Positions 34,751 to 44,678 of a stretch of DNA of 64,000 nucleotides are shown in pieces. The translations under genes and the position numbers were made by a program. This stretch comes from an archaeon GW2011_AR15. GTDB taxonomy: Archaea > Nanobdellota > Nanobdellia > Woesearchaeales > GW2011-AR15. How positions within the stretch are numbered: position 1 is the stretch's first letter; every line of letters begins with the position of its first letter. The stretch lies in assembly GCA_000830295.1 (NCBI GenBank), contig CP010425.1, positions 627,308-691,307 of the forward strand, given 5' to 3'. The notes beneath the pieces are model-generated. The model searched no databases, was not told the DNA's origin, and saw only the letters and a list, made by a program, of their open reading frames with translations.

Positions 34751-36058
34751 TCAGTATAAGAACATATCCGGAGTCAGCCTTTCGTTTATCTCTCCCCTGA
34801 GATTTTTTGTCAGCAGCTCTTTAGTTTCTTTTTTGCTGTAATTTGAGAGCAGCCATGCGAGCTTTATGAACGTTGTTTCAGGGGTCATGTCAGAATAGTT
34901 TCCCAGGACCCCGACTGTCTGAAGCTGCCTTGCAGGCGCATAGACATTCATCTGTAGCTTCCCGTATATGGTCTGCGGTGACATTGCGACAACTGTGCCG
35001 TCATCAACAAGCTTCTTTATTGCCTTGAATATCTTGGTGTGCTCTTTTGTGTATTCATCAATCTCTGAGACAGGCATCTGGCCAAGCCCCGTGCCCTCCA
35101 GGACAAGCCCGTCAAATCCTGAATAGAATTCAATTTCTTCTGCATACATATTCGGATGGGCTTTCAATATCCCGACTTTTATATCAGGCTTCATAAGCCT
35201 GACTTTAAGATCCCCGTAGCCCCTTATCTTATAATCCTTTTTCAGGAATTCAATCCTGTCTCCCCCATAATAGACCCTGGCTATCACGCTGGCATTAACA
35301 GGCTTGAATGCATCCCTTCTTGAAGTGTGCAGCTTCCTTGATTTTGCTGCAGGCAGTATGTTACAGAAATCATCGCTTATTGAGCCGTGCATGCATATTG
35401 CAACCCCGCTGAAATCACTCTTTAATATGAACCTTGCGGCGCATATAAGGTTCATGCCCGCATCTGTGCTCCCCCTGTCAGAAGACCTCTGCGCTCCAAC
35501 CAGGATGACCGGAATCCCGAGGTCTTCCAGCATAAATGCAAGTGCAGCAGATGAATAATGGAGGGTGTCTGTGCCATGGGTTATTATCACTCCTGAAACG
35601 CCTTTTTTCACTTCTTTCTCAACGTCTTTTGCCATGAGATTATAGTGCGCAAACCTCATATCCTCAGACCACATGTTCCTCATCAGCCTGCTGTTTATGT
35701 TTGCCATTTCCCCCAGCTCCGGGAACTGTGCCAGGATTTCCTCAGGTGTAAATCTTGAAATCACTCCGCCAGTCTGGTAATCAACCTTGGAGGCTATTGT
35801 CCCCCCGGTATGGAGTATGGATATTACAGGCAGGCCTTTTTTGCTCTCTTTTTTCTTCTTTTTGCCCTTTGCAGGGGTATGTTTCTTCAATACCTTCACT
35901 TTCTCTATTTTTTTCTTTGCTATCCCCATATTATAGCCATTAGCGAGCTTCAGAATAAGGGAATCTGTTTTTGACAGTTCAGGCGAGGGCATCACCACTC
36001 CGGTGAATATCTCGTTCTTTGTCGTGACTTCAACCCTGTCACCTGGCTTATAGCTCAT
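34751..36058 (-). CDS. gatD: Glu-tRNA(Gln) amidotransferase subunit D
   Basis: ATG 36058 (MSYKPGDRVEV) begins the N-terminal SH3-like domain of GatD; the longer frame upstream is not conserved in style. The 435-residue protein continues with an L-asparaginase fold: 'HTGGTIASKV', 'IITHGTDTLHYSSAAL', 'GAQRSSDRGSTD' and 'HGSISDDF', covering the catalytic Thr/Thr/Asp/Lys set. GatD releases ammonia from glutamine for GatE, which makes Gln-tRNA from Glu-tRNA in archaea. GatE is not in the window. It is divergent from the pilin-like operon at 36176. Confidence 0.95.
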   Translation of the reverse strand: MSYKPGDRVEVTTKNEIFTGVVMPSPELSKTDSLILKLANGYNMGIAKKKIEKVKVLKKHTPAKGKKKKKESKKGLPVISILHTGGTIASKVDYQTGGVISRFTPEEILAQFPELGEMANINSRLMRNMWSEDMRFAHYNLMAKDVEKEVKKGVSGVIITHGTDTLHYSSAALAFMLEDLGIPVILVGAQRSSDRGSTDAGMNLICAARFILKSDFSGVAICMHGSISDDFCNILPAAKSRKLHTSRRDAFKPVNASVIARVYYGGDRIEFLKKDYKIRGYGDLKVRLMKPDIKVGILKAHPNMYAEEIEFYSGFDGLVLEGTGLGQMPVSEIDEYTKEHTKIFKAIKKLVDDGTVVAMSPQTIYGKLQMNVYAPARQLQTVGVLGNYSDMTPETTFIKLAWLLSNYSKKETKELLTKNLRGEINERLTPDMFLY

Positions 36059-36175
36059 GCAAATCACTAGGAGCCTGCACTTAATAAATTTTATCAAAAA
36101 ACAGGGAAATAGAGAGGACAAAGGGGGTTTTTTACCAAAAACTATATAAAACGAATTCCCGCCATCCATTATACT

Positions 36176-36694
36176 ATGAAAAAGAGGGGACAGGTTGCTG
36201 TAGAGTATATAATGATAGTCGCAATCTCCCTGTTCATAATTCTGCCTGGAATCTATTTTTTCAGGAACTTTGCATTTGAATCAAATGACCGGGTCCTGCA
36301 GTCAAGGGTAGCCGACATATCCGGCCAGCTACTTTCTCTTGGGAAGGAGATGTATTACTATGGTCCTCCTTCAAAATCAGTCAAGATCCTTGAGATGCCA
36401 GATCAGGTCAACAGGATGTATGTGCTGACATCTGCGGACAATACAGAATACTACCTTGTTTTTGAAATCCTGACAACATCCGGGCCAGAAAGCGTGCTTT
36501 TTGAGGCAGATTATCCTATAGAGCCGCTGGAGACAGCGGCAGCATGCGACGTGGCATGCCAGGGAATCTGCGATTGCTTTCCAGAGAGATACTATTCAAG
36601 GGGGCCCAAGAATTTTGCAGTTGAGGCATCAAGCAGCTGCGATACAGCAGATCTCTGCGTCCTCATAGGTGAAGTGTCTCCGGAGCTGGGCTGA
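36176..36694 (+). CDS. Pilin-like protein, class III signal peptide
   Basis: 172 residues starting MKKRG/QVAVEYIM, with the hallmark basic-Gly/Gln cleavage site and a Glu at mature position 5, followed by a hydrophobic helix. The outer domain has a Cys cluster near 122-129 ('CDVACQGICDC'). A TATA box (ACTATATAAAAC, 36138-36149) lies about 30 bases before the ATG. It is the first gene of a second pilin-like operon. Confidence 0.8.
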   Translation: MKKRGQVAVEYIMIVAISLFIILPGIYFFRNFAFESNDRVLQSRVADISGQLLSLGKEMYYYGPPSKSVKILEMPDQVNRMYVLTSADNTEYYLVFEILTTSGPESVLFEADYPIEPLETAAACDVACQGICDCFPERYYSRGPKNFAVEASSSCDTADLCVLIGEVSPELG

Positions 36695-37287
36695 TGCAGA
36701 AGAAATCCCAGGTTATAAGCATGGATTTTATAATGACCTTCGTGATGTACCTTTTTGCCATCTCAATATTTTTTTTCGCTCTGAAAGATGCTCTTGCAGG
36801 AGAGCCTAAGCTGAGTGTAAAGCCAGAGACGGTATTCAGCAAATTCACAGGCTCAGAACTGCTGTTCAACAAGCTAAGCAACGTATATGATGAGGATTAC
36901 GGCTTCCTGGAATCATCCAGGATAAGCAGTAATTTCAATACGCTTATGACGAAATATGAGCCCATGGTCGGATATGAGCTTTATTTCAAGGACTTCGACA
37001 ATCCAGCCTTCCTCAAGATTGACTACTGCATCTTCCTTGAGGAAATTAGCGGGCAGAATAAGAAAGTGCTCAGGAATTTTGCAGCATGGGAAGATACCAG
37101 CCACGAATACTCCGCCCAGATAATGCAAGGAGTAGAGTGCGGAACTGATTATGATATGCAGTACACAAATGCAAAACCCTCCTGCAGTTCAAGAGATACA
37201 GATTCGCTGCTGCTTGCAAAGCCGGTGCTCTACAGCGGAAAGATTGTCCACCTTAAGGTGCTGATGTGTGCTGAAAAGCGCGGATAG
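36694..37287 (+). CDS. Pilin-like protein, class III signal peptide
   Basis: 197 residues starting MQKKS/QVISMDFI and a hydrophobic helix to about 30. The outer domain is mixed with several cysteines late in the protein. It overlaps the upstream stop by one base (TGATG) and is followed 3 bases later by the next gene. Function beyond the pilin-like export is unknown. Confidence 0.75.
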   Translation: MQKKSQVISMDFIMTFVMYLFAISIFFFALKDALAGEPKLSVKPETVFSKFTGSELLFNKLSNVYDEDYGFLESSRISSNFNTLMTKYEPMVGYELYFKDFDNPAFLKIDYCIFLEEISGQNKKVLRNFAAWEDTSHEYSAQIMQGVECGTDYDMQYTNAKPSCSSRDTDSLLLAKPVLYSGKIVHLKVLMCAEKRG

Positions 37288-37290
37288 AAA

Positions 37291-37821
37291 ATGGGAAAAA
37301 AAGCATATATATTCATGATAGACGGGATATTCGCGCTTGTCATTCTTATAATAGGGTTCATGGTGATATCATCAAAAGCCGCTCCCGACCTCTCAGAGAC
37401 CACCCTGCTGCTGACAGCTGAGAATGTGGTTGATGTGCTCTCTACAGTCAAGGTAGATGAGCTCTGCTCAGGATGCAGCTGCCAGCAGTATCCCCTGCTG
37501 TCAGGCTACTGCTCTGGCGGGGATGTCAAGAACAGTGACCAGACATTATACGATTATTTTGGCGAGCTTTACTACAGGGGAAAAATAACTGATGCAGGCA
37601 ATCTATTTTCAAATATTACAGGAAGCTTCTACAGGAAAGAACTGTTCGGAGTGCAGCTTGTCATAGATCGCCAGAATATCTATAGCGACCAGGGAAAAGC
37701 CGAGAGCGAGGAACTAATATCAAGAAAAAAAGTCATTTTCGGCTTCTATGAGGAAAAAAGTACAGGTGTTGTCAGATTCTGGGGGCCGTATGTCCTTGAG
37801 GTGAATGTATGGTCAAGATGA
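37291..37821 (+). CDS. Pilin-like protein, class III-type signal
   Basis: 176 residues starting MGKKA/YIFMIDG with a hydrophobic helix (about 6-27). A 'CSGCSCQQY' patch near residue 55-63 suggests disulfides. The next ATG overlaps the stop (ATGA). It is part of the operon 36176-39509. Confidence 0.75.
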   Translation: MGKKAYIFMIDGIFALVILIIGFMVISSKAAPDLSETTLLLTAENVVDVLSTVKVDELCSGCSCQQYPLLSGYCSGGDVKNSDQTLYDYFGELYYRGKITDAGNLFSNITGSFYRKELFGVQLVIDRQNIYSDQGKAESEELISRKKVIFGFYEEKSTGVVRFWGPYVLEVNVWSR

Positions 37822-38594
37822 AAAAATCAGTATTTTTCTCCATAATGAGCGTTTTCATAGTCATACTGTTCGTAGCATTTGTAGAGCTTTCAAATATTTA
37901 TGTTGCCCAGGAAACAGAGCTGGAGCTGACCAGAAGGAGGGTCAATATCATAAATTCAGTCATTTCAGACATGGAGGATACATATTTTGAGAAGATAATA
38001 TATGCATCAGCCAAAAGCTCCCTTATAGGGCTTTCAGATTATTATGCGGATGGCGGATTCTCTGAAAACAGGATAAAAAAGCGTCTTGATTCTGCTCTTG
38101 AAGATGTAATCTACAACGGTACTCTGAAGGATACAGACGGAAACACTGTGGCCAACCTTGTATCGGCAGGGTATATTGGTGCGAATTATACTCTACAGTC
38201 CCTTTCCGGAAATGTGGAAGAGGTATTTAATGACCTTGGGCTTGAGGTAAACCAGTTTGAGATAGAGCTAAACAGGGAGAGCCTGAGACAAAAAGACCCA
38301 TGGACAATGGAGCTGCAGGCAGATATAACATATGATCTGAGGGACAGGACAGGGCTTGCATCGTGGAAAGGCAGGACAACAAAGACAGTTGACATTACAG
38401 TTTACGGATTGTATGCATTTGACTATGAAAACGGGCAGAAATCAAACACAGGCGTCATAAAAAATACATGGAAAGTGGATAATTCACCCTACACTGAGCC
38501 TTCTATCCTCAGCAAGCTTAGCGGCCAGTCAGTGCCGAACAGCGGACTGGGGATATGCTCACCGGGTTTCAATTGCGAGCAGGCGGGTATCTAA
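37818..38594 (+). CDS. Membrane-anchored exported protein, operon partner of pilins
   Basis: ATG 37818 is chosen for its ATGA overlap with the previous stop; ATG 37809 is in the same frame. 258 residues start MKKSVFFSIMS with a hydrophobic helix to about 25 but without a clean K-A/Q site. A helical stretch then leads into a beta-rich outer domain ending with two cysteines ('GICSPGFNC'). Probably a minor component of the same surface structure. Confidence 0.7.
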   Translation: MKKSVFFSIMSVFIVILFVAFVELSNIYVAQETELELTRRRVNIINSVISDMEDTYFEKIIYASAKSSLIGLSDYYADGGFSENRIKKRLDSALEDVIYNGTLKDTDGNTVANLVSAGYIGANYTLQSLSGNVEEVFNDLGLEVNQFEIELNRESLRQKDPWTMELQADITYDLRDRTGLASWKGRTTKTVDITVYGLYAFDYENGQKSNTGVIKNTWKVDNSPYTEPSILSKLSGQSVPNSGLGICSPGFNCEQAGI

Positions 38595-39509
38595 ATGAGA
38601 AAAAAATCAAGAAAAGCCCAGATATCGTTTGAATTCATAATGATATTCAGCCTCATATTCATTATGCTCACCGGCTTCATCTATATCATCAACCAGAGGC
38701 TTACGGAGCTTGGTGGGCAGAGGGAGCAGGCAACCATGAAAAACCTGGTTGACAACATAATAAATGAGATAGTGCTGGCATCCTCTGTCAACAACAACTA
38801 CATAAGAAGATTTGACCTTCCTGTGAAGCTTGACGGAAGGGATTACAGGCTCTCCCTGGACAGCAGCGAAATAACAGTGGAGGTGCTTGAGAACGGGAAT
38901 GTGGTTTCTGATTATTTTGCAGTTTCCCCTGTTGACGTCAAGGGAGGGTTTATAGAGGATATAGAGGTAAATACAGTCTCCCACTGCATAACAAAAAGCA
39001 ACCTGGACGGGGTGAGGATATCAAGGAATCAGGCCAGCATTGATACCAATATTACAGAGCTGGGACAGGGAGAGATGTTTGATGTCTTTGTCAGCATAAA
39101 CTGCGTTGAGGATGTGAAAAGCGCCAGCTTTACTGTAAGGTATGACCCTGCCAAGTTAATATTGCAGGCAGCAGAGCCTATAATCGCAGCAGACCCGGAA
39201 TATAAATCCCTTAATCCTCTTTTTGAAAGCTATACAGTCATATACAATTATGAGGGCACAGACGCAATAAATGAGGCCATAGGACGGTTCACTTACGGGT
39301 ATATAGGCACTGAATGCGTAACCGGCTCCGGAAACCTGGCGAAGCTGAGCTTTGAGGTCAAGGATAATGCAGAATTGGGCGAAACATATATTGAGTTTGA
39401 CCCGACATACGAGGAGAACATAAGGCTGCTGGACTGCAATACTGACAAATTCACAGAGGAAGACCTGCCGGATTCCAGGAATAATGCCGAGATTGAGATA
39501 ACAAATTAA
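38595..39509 (+). CDS. Pilin-like protein with C-terminal cohesin-like domain
   Basis: 304 residues starting MRKKSRKA/QISFEFIMI: class III signal and hydrophobic helix. Residues about 147-303 look like a cohesin fold: 'LGQGEMFDVFVSIN' then 'VKSASFTVRYDPAKL', an Asp/Pro turn typical of cohesins, and 'GNLAKLSFEVKDNAELGETYIEF' as late strands. Cohesins bind dockerin domains in a calcium-dependent way. The very next gene encodes a dockerin-bearing secreted protein, so this pilin probably presents that protein at the surface. Confidence 0.72.
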   Translation: MRKKSRKAQISFEFIMIFSLIFIMLTGFIYIINQRLTELGGQREQATMKNLVDNIINEIVLASSVNNNYIRRFDLPVKLDGRDYRLSLDSSEITVEVLENGNVVSDYFAVSPVDVKGGFIEDIEVNTVSHCITKSNLDGVRISRNQASIDTNITELGQGEMFDVFVSINCVEDVKSASFTVRYDPAKLILQAAEPIIAADPEYKSLNPLFESYTVIYNYEGTDAINEAIGRFTYGYIGTECVTGSGNLAKLSFEVKDNAELGETYIEFDPTYEENIRLLDCNTDKFTEEDLPDSRNNAEIEITN

Positions 39510-39542
39510 AAAAATTTATATACCTACGGGGTTGAATTAAAT

Positions 39543-42500
39543 ATGTCAAATATGGGAGAGAGGGTTTATAGAGGTGAATTAAAGGTTGTTCTCTTATTTC
39601 TTATATTTATATTTATGTTCCTTCAGACACCAGAATTTAGTTATTCTTTGACCTGTGGTGGAATAAATGATGGTTCAGAATGCTGGTCTGATCTGCAGTG
39701 CAGCGGTGGGGAAAAGTGTGTGCCCGCAGGAGGAGGACTCTGTAAATGTGCAAAAGACGATAGTGGCGGAGGAAATCCGCCCCCGCCACCACCGCCGCCA
39801 CCTGTCTGCGGGGACGGCTCTGTAAACCAGGGATGGGAAGAGTGTGATGGCGGCACCAGCCCGTGCGGAGTTTTTGCATCAGGATGCTCGTCATGCATAT
39901 GCAGCTATTATAATGCTTCTCTAAAGAATCTTGCTGCAACAACCCCATGTGTAAGCAATGAGGCAAGCTCAAAGCAGTTTACTGTATCAGGAAGGAGCCA
40001 GTACTGCGGAAACATAAACATAACAGTCAATTACCAGGGGCAGAAGCAGTCCTTCGTGGTAACCGGCAGCACATATTCAGATTACACATTTAGCCATGTT
40101 TTTACAATCCCCGGCTCAGTTGCACTTCCCCCTTCCCAGCAGATAACAGTTGATATAAACGGCAACAGGAACCAGATAAAGAATGCAAAAGACGGGGTGA
40201 CCTATGACTGCTCTGAAACACTAGACCTTGATTTAACATATATGAACTTCTTTTATTGTCCGGACCCGGAAGAGAGCATCAATCAGAATATCTTTGACTT
40301 TTATGACGGAAGCAATTACTACACTTTCTACGGCGGGAACACAGAATACCAGTGGGATGAATGCGTAAGCAACCAGGCAACCACAGCATGCGCATCCCAG
40401 CCAACATACTGTGTCATGACCAACGGAGGCCAGCGTGCTCCAAATACTGCAGTAAACGGGGATGGAGAGCCAGAGGTAGAAGTGTGCTATTCAACAGCAG
40501 GGATACAGGGAGGATGGCTTGATGCTGATGTCAATGGGGCAACATGCAATCTTATCTCAGGCTCAAAATGGTTCAGCTGCTCAAACCCAAGCCAGTGCGA
40601 AAATGCAGTGGATGATTTCGACAGCAGCCCGGCAACAGGATTATGCTGCGGCGATGATGCAGTGGAGAATGTAAGGGAGACAAAATCAAAAATAAACGGC
40701 CAGTATGTAAAAAATAATAACGGAACAGACAAGGTTTACTCAGCATGCTGCCTTGGCGGCCAGACATGCGTAGATGAATTCGGCACATGCAGGGGAGAAG
40801 GAGAGGATTACTGCACCTCAACAGGAGGCGTACGGGCCACCTGCACAGCAGGAGAATGGCAATTAACCCTGGATGACTCATGCCAGAGCGGCTGCGAGGT
40901 CTGCGATATAAACCAGGACGGGGAAGTGGATGAGATTGATATAACAGCTATAGACAACAACAAGGCACCTGCCCCATATGACCCTGTATATGATGTCACG
41001 CAGGACGGGGAAGTGGATAATTCAGATGTTAATCTCTGCAGCAGCCTGAACCAGCTTGTGTGCTATACCTGCGGAGATAATATATTGCAATCAGAAGAGG
41101 CATGCGAAGAGGTCAACGGCAACCTGCAGTTCAACTGCGCTCAATATGTCCACAGCACAGACCCCAATAATTATACAGTATATCCAAGAATTGACACCTG
41201 CACTACAGGGTTCTGCTCCTGCCAGTACGAGACAGAGCCTACATGCGACCTTGATGTATACTCAGGCCCTGGAGCATGCGAAACAGACAATGACTGTTCA
41301 GGAAACCAGGTCTGCAACCCGGGCAGCTGCGGCTGTGTTGATTACATTCCGGGAGAAGAGCTTTCAGTGCATGTATATGATACAGACTGCTCATACAGGT
41401 TCTGTGTGAGCGGGGACTCAACCAGCAGCCACAGTGTAGAGGGATATATAGAAACTGACACAAACTTTACCACATTTTCAACACAGTATTTTGACAGCAA
41501 CGACAATGTCGCAATTACTTCAGGAGATTCAAGGCTTGAGTTTGAAATCAATGTAGAAGGCGGAGAATCCTGCATTGTTTTTGACACAGACGGAAAAGTT
41601 GAGACAGACTTCACATATGACGGAAATGACCCGTCACTGGCAACAGTCTATTTTGAGCCTTCAGAAACCCATCCAGCAGCATTGCCATTTGAATTCAGCA
41701 CTTCTCCTACAAACACATGCAGGCTGTGCATACCAACCCAGGACACAGAAACTATTCTGGATGACGGCCTGGACAATGACTGCGACGGCATGTTTGACGA
41801 GCCTGAATTTGATGGATATGGGGCCTATTTATGGGAAGCAAACTGTGATTACTTCATGTGCGTATATGGTGATGATACACAGGATTACACAACGTCAGGA
41901 GACGTGTCAGGGGAAGGCACATTTACAAGGCTAAGGGGCACAAGCTGGGAAGCTGAAGATTCATACAGCCTTAGCACAGGAAACCAGAGCCTTTCATTCA
42001 ACTCAGAGCTTTCTTCAGGGGTTGACTGCCTGATATACAATTATGACGAGCTTGCTTCATACAATCTGGAACTTGAAGGCACAGGCGACAGGGAGAAGAT
42101 ATATCTTGACCAGAAAAAACAGAATCCATTTACAGAGCCGTTCCAGTATGCTGCTCCACAGTGCGCAATGTCCTGCGCACTTCCTGAAGAATGCGGAGAC
42201 CCTTCAGTAATAGGCAATATTAACTGTGGCTATGAGATGTGTATATTTGACTGTGGAGGATACTGGGTTGATGAAACTTCAGTCTGGGACCTGATGTTCG
42301 GAAACCAGAATCCAGGGGATTACTGCGAGACATGCGTACAGAACACCCAGTGCTCAGATTATACAAATGAAGAATCATGCTATTATGACTCATGCAGTGC
42401 AGCATCAACATACTTCGGATGCAGCTGGAATGAGACATCACAGACCTGCGGGGATGCATTTAATGAATGCGCTCCTGGAGAGACACTGTGCAGCGACGGG

Positions 42501-43886
42501 ACATGCAGCACTGATTGCGAGGAAATTGCAGGATGCATAGGTTCAGCAGACGGAGTCTGTGAGTCTGGAGAAGGCTGCGCCTGCTCTGACTGCCTCAATC
42601 AGACAGCAAGCTGCACAGCAGGAGCTGTCTGCGGTGAAGATGAGTTCTGCGGCTGCCCAATAGGAACTGCTTTATGCAGCGACGGGACATGCAGTGCAGA
42701 ATGTGAAGAAAAAGCAACATGCATAGGAACTCCGGATGGAATCTGCCAGACTGGAGAAGGCTGCGCCTGCTCTGACTGCTATGTCACCCAGGACAGCTGT
42801 GTCGAGGGAGCAATATGCAGCGGCATCACAGAATTATGCAGGGATATGGCAATAGGAGAATGCCAGCCGGGAACAACATTATGCAATGATTTTACATGCG
42901 ATCCAACATGTGAAGAGAATGGAGGCAAGAGAGGCTGCACAGGAGAGCCAAATAATATCTGCGAATTTGGAGAAGGCTGCGCCTGCTCAGACTGCAGCAG
43001 CCAGAAAGACAGCTGTGCCATTGGCTCAATCTGCAACACTGACACTCAATTATGTGAACCGTCTCCGGAAAACTGCATAGACAGCGATGGAGACGGCTAT
43101 TTCAGCCCTATTGAATGTTCAACAGGCAATGACTGCAATGATAATTCTGCAGCAGTGCATCCTGGAGTTGCAGAAACATGTGAAGATGGGGTGGATAATG
43201 ACTGCAGCGGCCAAATAGATGATACATGTGTTTCCGGAGTAGAGATCAGTATCCAGGATCAGGACCCAATAAGAGTATTTGACTTAGTTGAGATGAGATT
43301 ATTAGTAAAAAATAATCTTAATGAAGATATAGATGCCTCAGTTACAACCGGCCTGCCGGCTGATGAAGTTGATAGGCAAAGCGCTTCTCTATCACTGTCA
43401 GCAGGTGAGACAGAAGAAGTAACTTTCAATATATTTGTGAAAGATGTTGATGTAATCCCAACAGTGACACTAACAATTCCTGAGAAATCAGCAGAAGCAT
43501 CCCAGGAGATAGCTTATGAAATAGAGATTCCAAGGTTTATTGTTGCGCCTGACCCAGAACACCTATATGGAGAAGAAGGATGTAAAGACTTCTATTATGT
43601 GATTTATGAACCAGGGGAATTCGATATAGAAGTTAATATTATTAATCCGGAAGGGCTCTTAAGCAAGACACTATTTGTGGATTATATCAGCGGGGTAAAT
43701 GTTGATAATATCTTCTTGGGGAAGATAAATGTACCTTACTGCCTTGGGGATAGGGACTTTGAAATCAGAGGGTATTTATACAAATCAACACCTGGTATAG
43801 TTGTGGATACAGTTACCTCAAGTATAACCCACGTTAACGACTTCAAAAAAGAAATAACAGTATCGGTGGATGTCAATAAAGTTTAA
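39543..43886 (+). CDS. Giant Cys-rich secreted protein with dockerin and MopE-like motifs (1447 aa)
   Basis: A Sec signal (1-35) is followed by a Pro-run linker near 79-87 and a 'CGDGSVNQGWEECDGG' element like myxobacterial Cys-rich repeats. Residues about 454-503 form a type I dockerin: two calcium loops, 'DINQDGEVDEID' (455-466) and 'DVTQDGEVDNSD' (484-495). MopE-type 'DxDxDG...CxDGxDNDC' metal-binding motifs occur near 737-750 and 1178-1225. Three about 65-residue Cys repeats lie at roughly 975-1178 ('GEGCACSDC' in each). The C-terminal 215 residues are Cys-poor beta domains. It has no membrane anchor, fitting docking to the adjacent cohesin-pilin. TATA AATTTATATACC at about 39515-39526. 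Confidence 0.8.
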   Translation: MSNMGERVYRGELKVVLLFLIFIFMFLQTPEFSYSLTCGGINDGSECWSDLQCSGGEKCVPAGGGLCKCAKDDSGGGNPPPPPPPPPVCGDGSVNQGWEECDGGTSPCGVFASGCSSCICSYYNASLKNLAATTPCVSNEASSKQFTVSGRSQYCGNINITVNYQGQKQSFVVTGSTYSDYTFSHVFTIPGSVALPPSQQITVDINGNRNQIKNAKDGVTYDCSETLDLDLTYMNFFYCPDPEESINQNIFDFYDGSNYYTFYGGNTEYQWDECVSNQATTACASQPTYCVMTNGGQRAPNTAVNGDGEPEVEVCYSTAGIQGGWLDADVNGATCNLISGSKWFSCSNPSQCENAVDDFDSSPATGLCCGDDAVENVRETKSKINGQYVKNNNGTDKVYSACCLGGQTCVDEFGTCRGEGEDYCTSTGGVRATCTAGEWQLTLDDSCQSGCEVCDINQDGEVDEIDITAIDNNKAPAPYDPVYDVTQDGEVDNSDVNLCSSLNQLVCYTCGDNILQSEEACEEVNGNLQFNCAQYVHSTDPNNYTVYPRIDTCTTGFCSCQYETEPTCDLDVYSGPGACETDNDCSGNQVCNPGSCGCVDYIPGEELSVHVYDTDCSYRFCVSGDSTSSHSVEGYIETDTNFTTFSTQYFDSNDNVAITSGDSRLEFEINVEGGESCIVFDTDGKVETDFTYDGNDPSLATVYFEPSETHPAALPFEFSTSPTNTCRLCIPTQDTETILDDGLDNDCDGMFDEPEFDGYGAYLWEANCDYFMCVYGDDTQDYTTSGDVSGEGTFTRLRGTSWEAEDSYSLSTGNQSLSFNSELSSGVDCLIYNYDELASYNLELEGTGDREKIYLDQKKQNPFTEPFQYAAPQCAMSCALPEECGDPSVIGNINCGYEMCIFDCGGYWVDETSVWDLMFGNQNPGDYCETCVQNTQCSDYTNEESCYYDSCSAASTYFGCSWNETSQTCGDAFNECAPGETLCSDGTCSTDCEEIAGCIGSADGVCESGEGCACSDCLNQTASCTAGAVCGEDEFCGCPIGTALCSDGTCSAECEEKATCIGTPDGICQTGEGCACSDCYVTQDSCVEGAICSGITELCRDMAIGECQPGTTLCNDFTCDPTCEENGGKRGCTGEPNNICEFGEGCACSDCSSQKDSCAIGSICNTDTQLCEPSPENCIDSDGDGYFSPIECSTGNDCNDNSAAVHPGVAETCEDGVDNDCSGQIDDTCVSGVEISIQDQDPIRVFDLVEMRLLVKNNLNEDIDASVTTGLPADEVDRQSASLSLSAGETEEVTFNIFVKDVDVIPTVTLTIPEKSAEASQEIAYEIEIPRFIVAPDPEHLYGEEGCKDFYYVIYEPGEFDIEVNIINPEGLLSKTLFVDYISGVNVDNIFLGKINVPYCLGDRDFEIRGYLYKSTPGIVVDTVTSSITHVNDFKKEITVSVDVNKV

Positions 43887-43926
43887 ATAGGGACTCAATA
43901 TTATTTAAAAGAAGAGGTGAAAGGAG

Positions 43927-44670
43927 TTGATTATTTTTGGGATTAATGTTCCACTGCCGGAGATACTGGCACTGCTTATAATAATGTTTGCCGTATTTCT
44001 CTATATTATATTAAGGAATATCCAGAGAGTCAGCACAATGTCCCTCCAGAGCAGGAATGAGCTTATGGAGCTTGCCAGGATGACTGAAGAAGAGAGGGAG
44101 GAGATTGATAAGATAAGCGGATATGAGAAAGAGACAGCTGAGAATATATCCAAGTTTGAAAAAGAGATACTGAACCTTGAGCAGGAGACAGATACATTAT
44201 ATATCCAGAAGCTCGCCCCTGACCTCTATAAGATACAGAATTATACCCTTTGGGCGCTTAAGAAGGGCCTGAGCCCTGAACAGATAAGGCAGAACCTTAA
44301 GAATAAAGGATGGAAGGACAATGAGATTATCCAGATGATAATAAATGACACCCTGAAATACACAAGCTATTACCAGACAAGGAAGGGCAAAGTTGAAATA
44401 CCTTCAATAAAGATTGAGGAGACAACCAGGATAATAAAGCCCGTGAAAATAGTAAACGTCAGAGATTCTGCCAAGAAAGAAGAAGTAAAGAAAGCAGTTC
44501 CAAAGCCACAGCCTGTAAAGAAAGAGATAGCAGTCAGGAAAGAGCCTGCAGAGAAAACAACCAAGGCACAGAAAAAGCCGTCCAGGAAAAAATCAAAAGA
44601 CTCATTAGGCGACGTTGAAAAGAAGCTGAAAAGGCTTGAGAAGGATATGAGTTCTGAGAAAAAAAAATAA
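43927..44670 (+). CDS. Single-pass membrane protein with coiled coil and Lys-rich tail
   Basis: TTG 43927 with GAGGTGAAAGGAG just upstream is the start. One membrane helix (about 11-30) precedes a coiled-coil region (about 45-95), a small helical module 'GLSPEQIRQNLKNKGWKDNEII' (about 115-136), and a Lys/Pro-rich tail of about 80 residues, probably cytoplasmic. Small helical modules of this kind are common in membrane proteins of related archaea. It sits 40 bases after the dockerin gene and may be a cytoplasmic link for that system (inference). Confidence 0.65.
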   Translation: MIIFGINVPLPEILALLIIMFAVFLYIILRNIQRVSTMSLQSRNELMELARMTEEEREEIDKISGYEKETAENISKFEKEILNLEQETDTLYIQKLAPDLYKIQNYTLWALKKGLSPEQIRQNLKNKGWKDNEIIQMIINDTLKYTSYYQTRKGKVEIPSIKIEETTRIIKPVKIVNVRDSAKKEEVKKAVPKPQPVKKEIAVRKEPAEKTTKAQKKPSRKKSKDSLGDVEKKLKRLEKDMSSEKKK

Positions 44671-44678
44671 TCACGCAA

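Noticed and set aside
42460-43070. CRISPR-like repeat array
   Set aside because: The repeats are coding, about 190-200 bases long, diverged, and encode Cys-rich protein modules.
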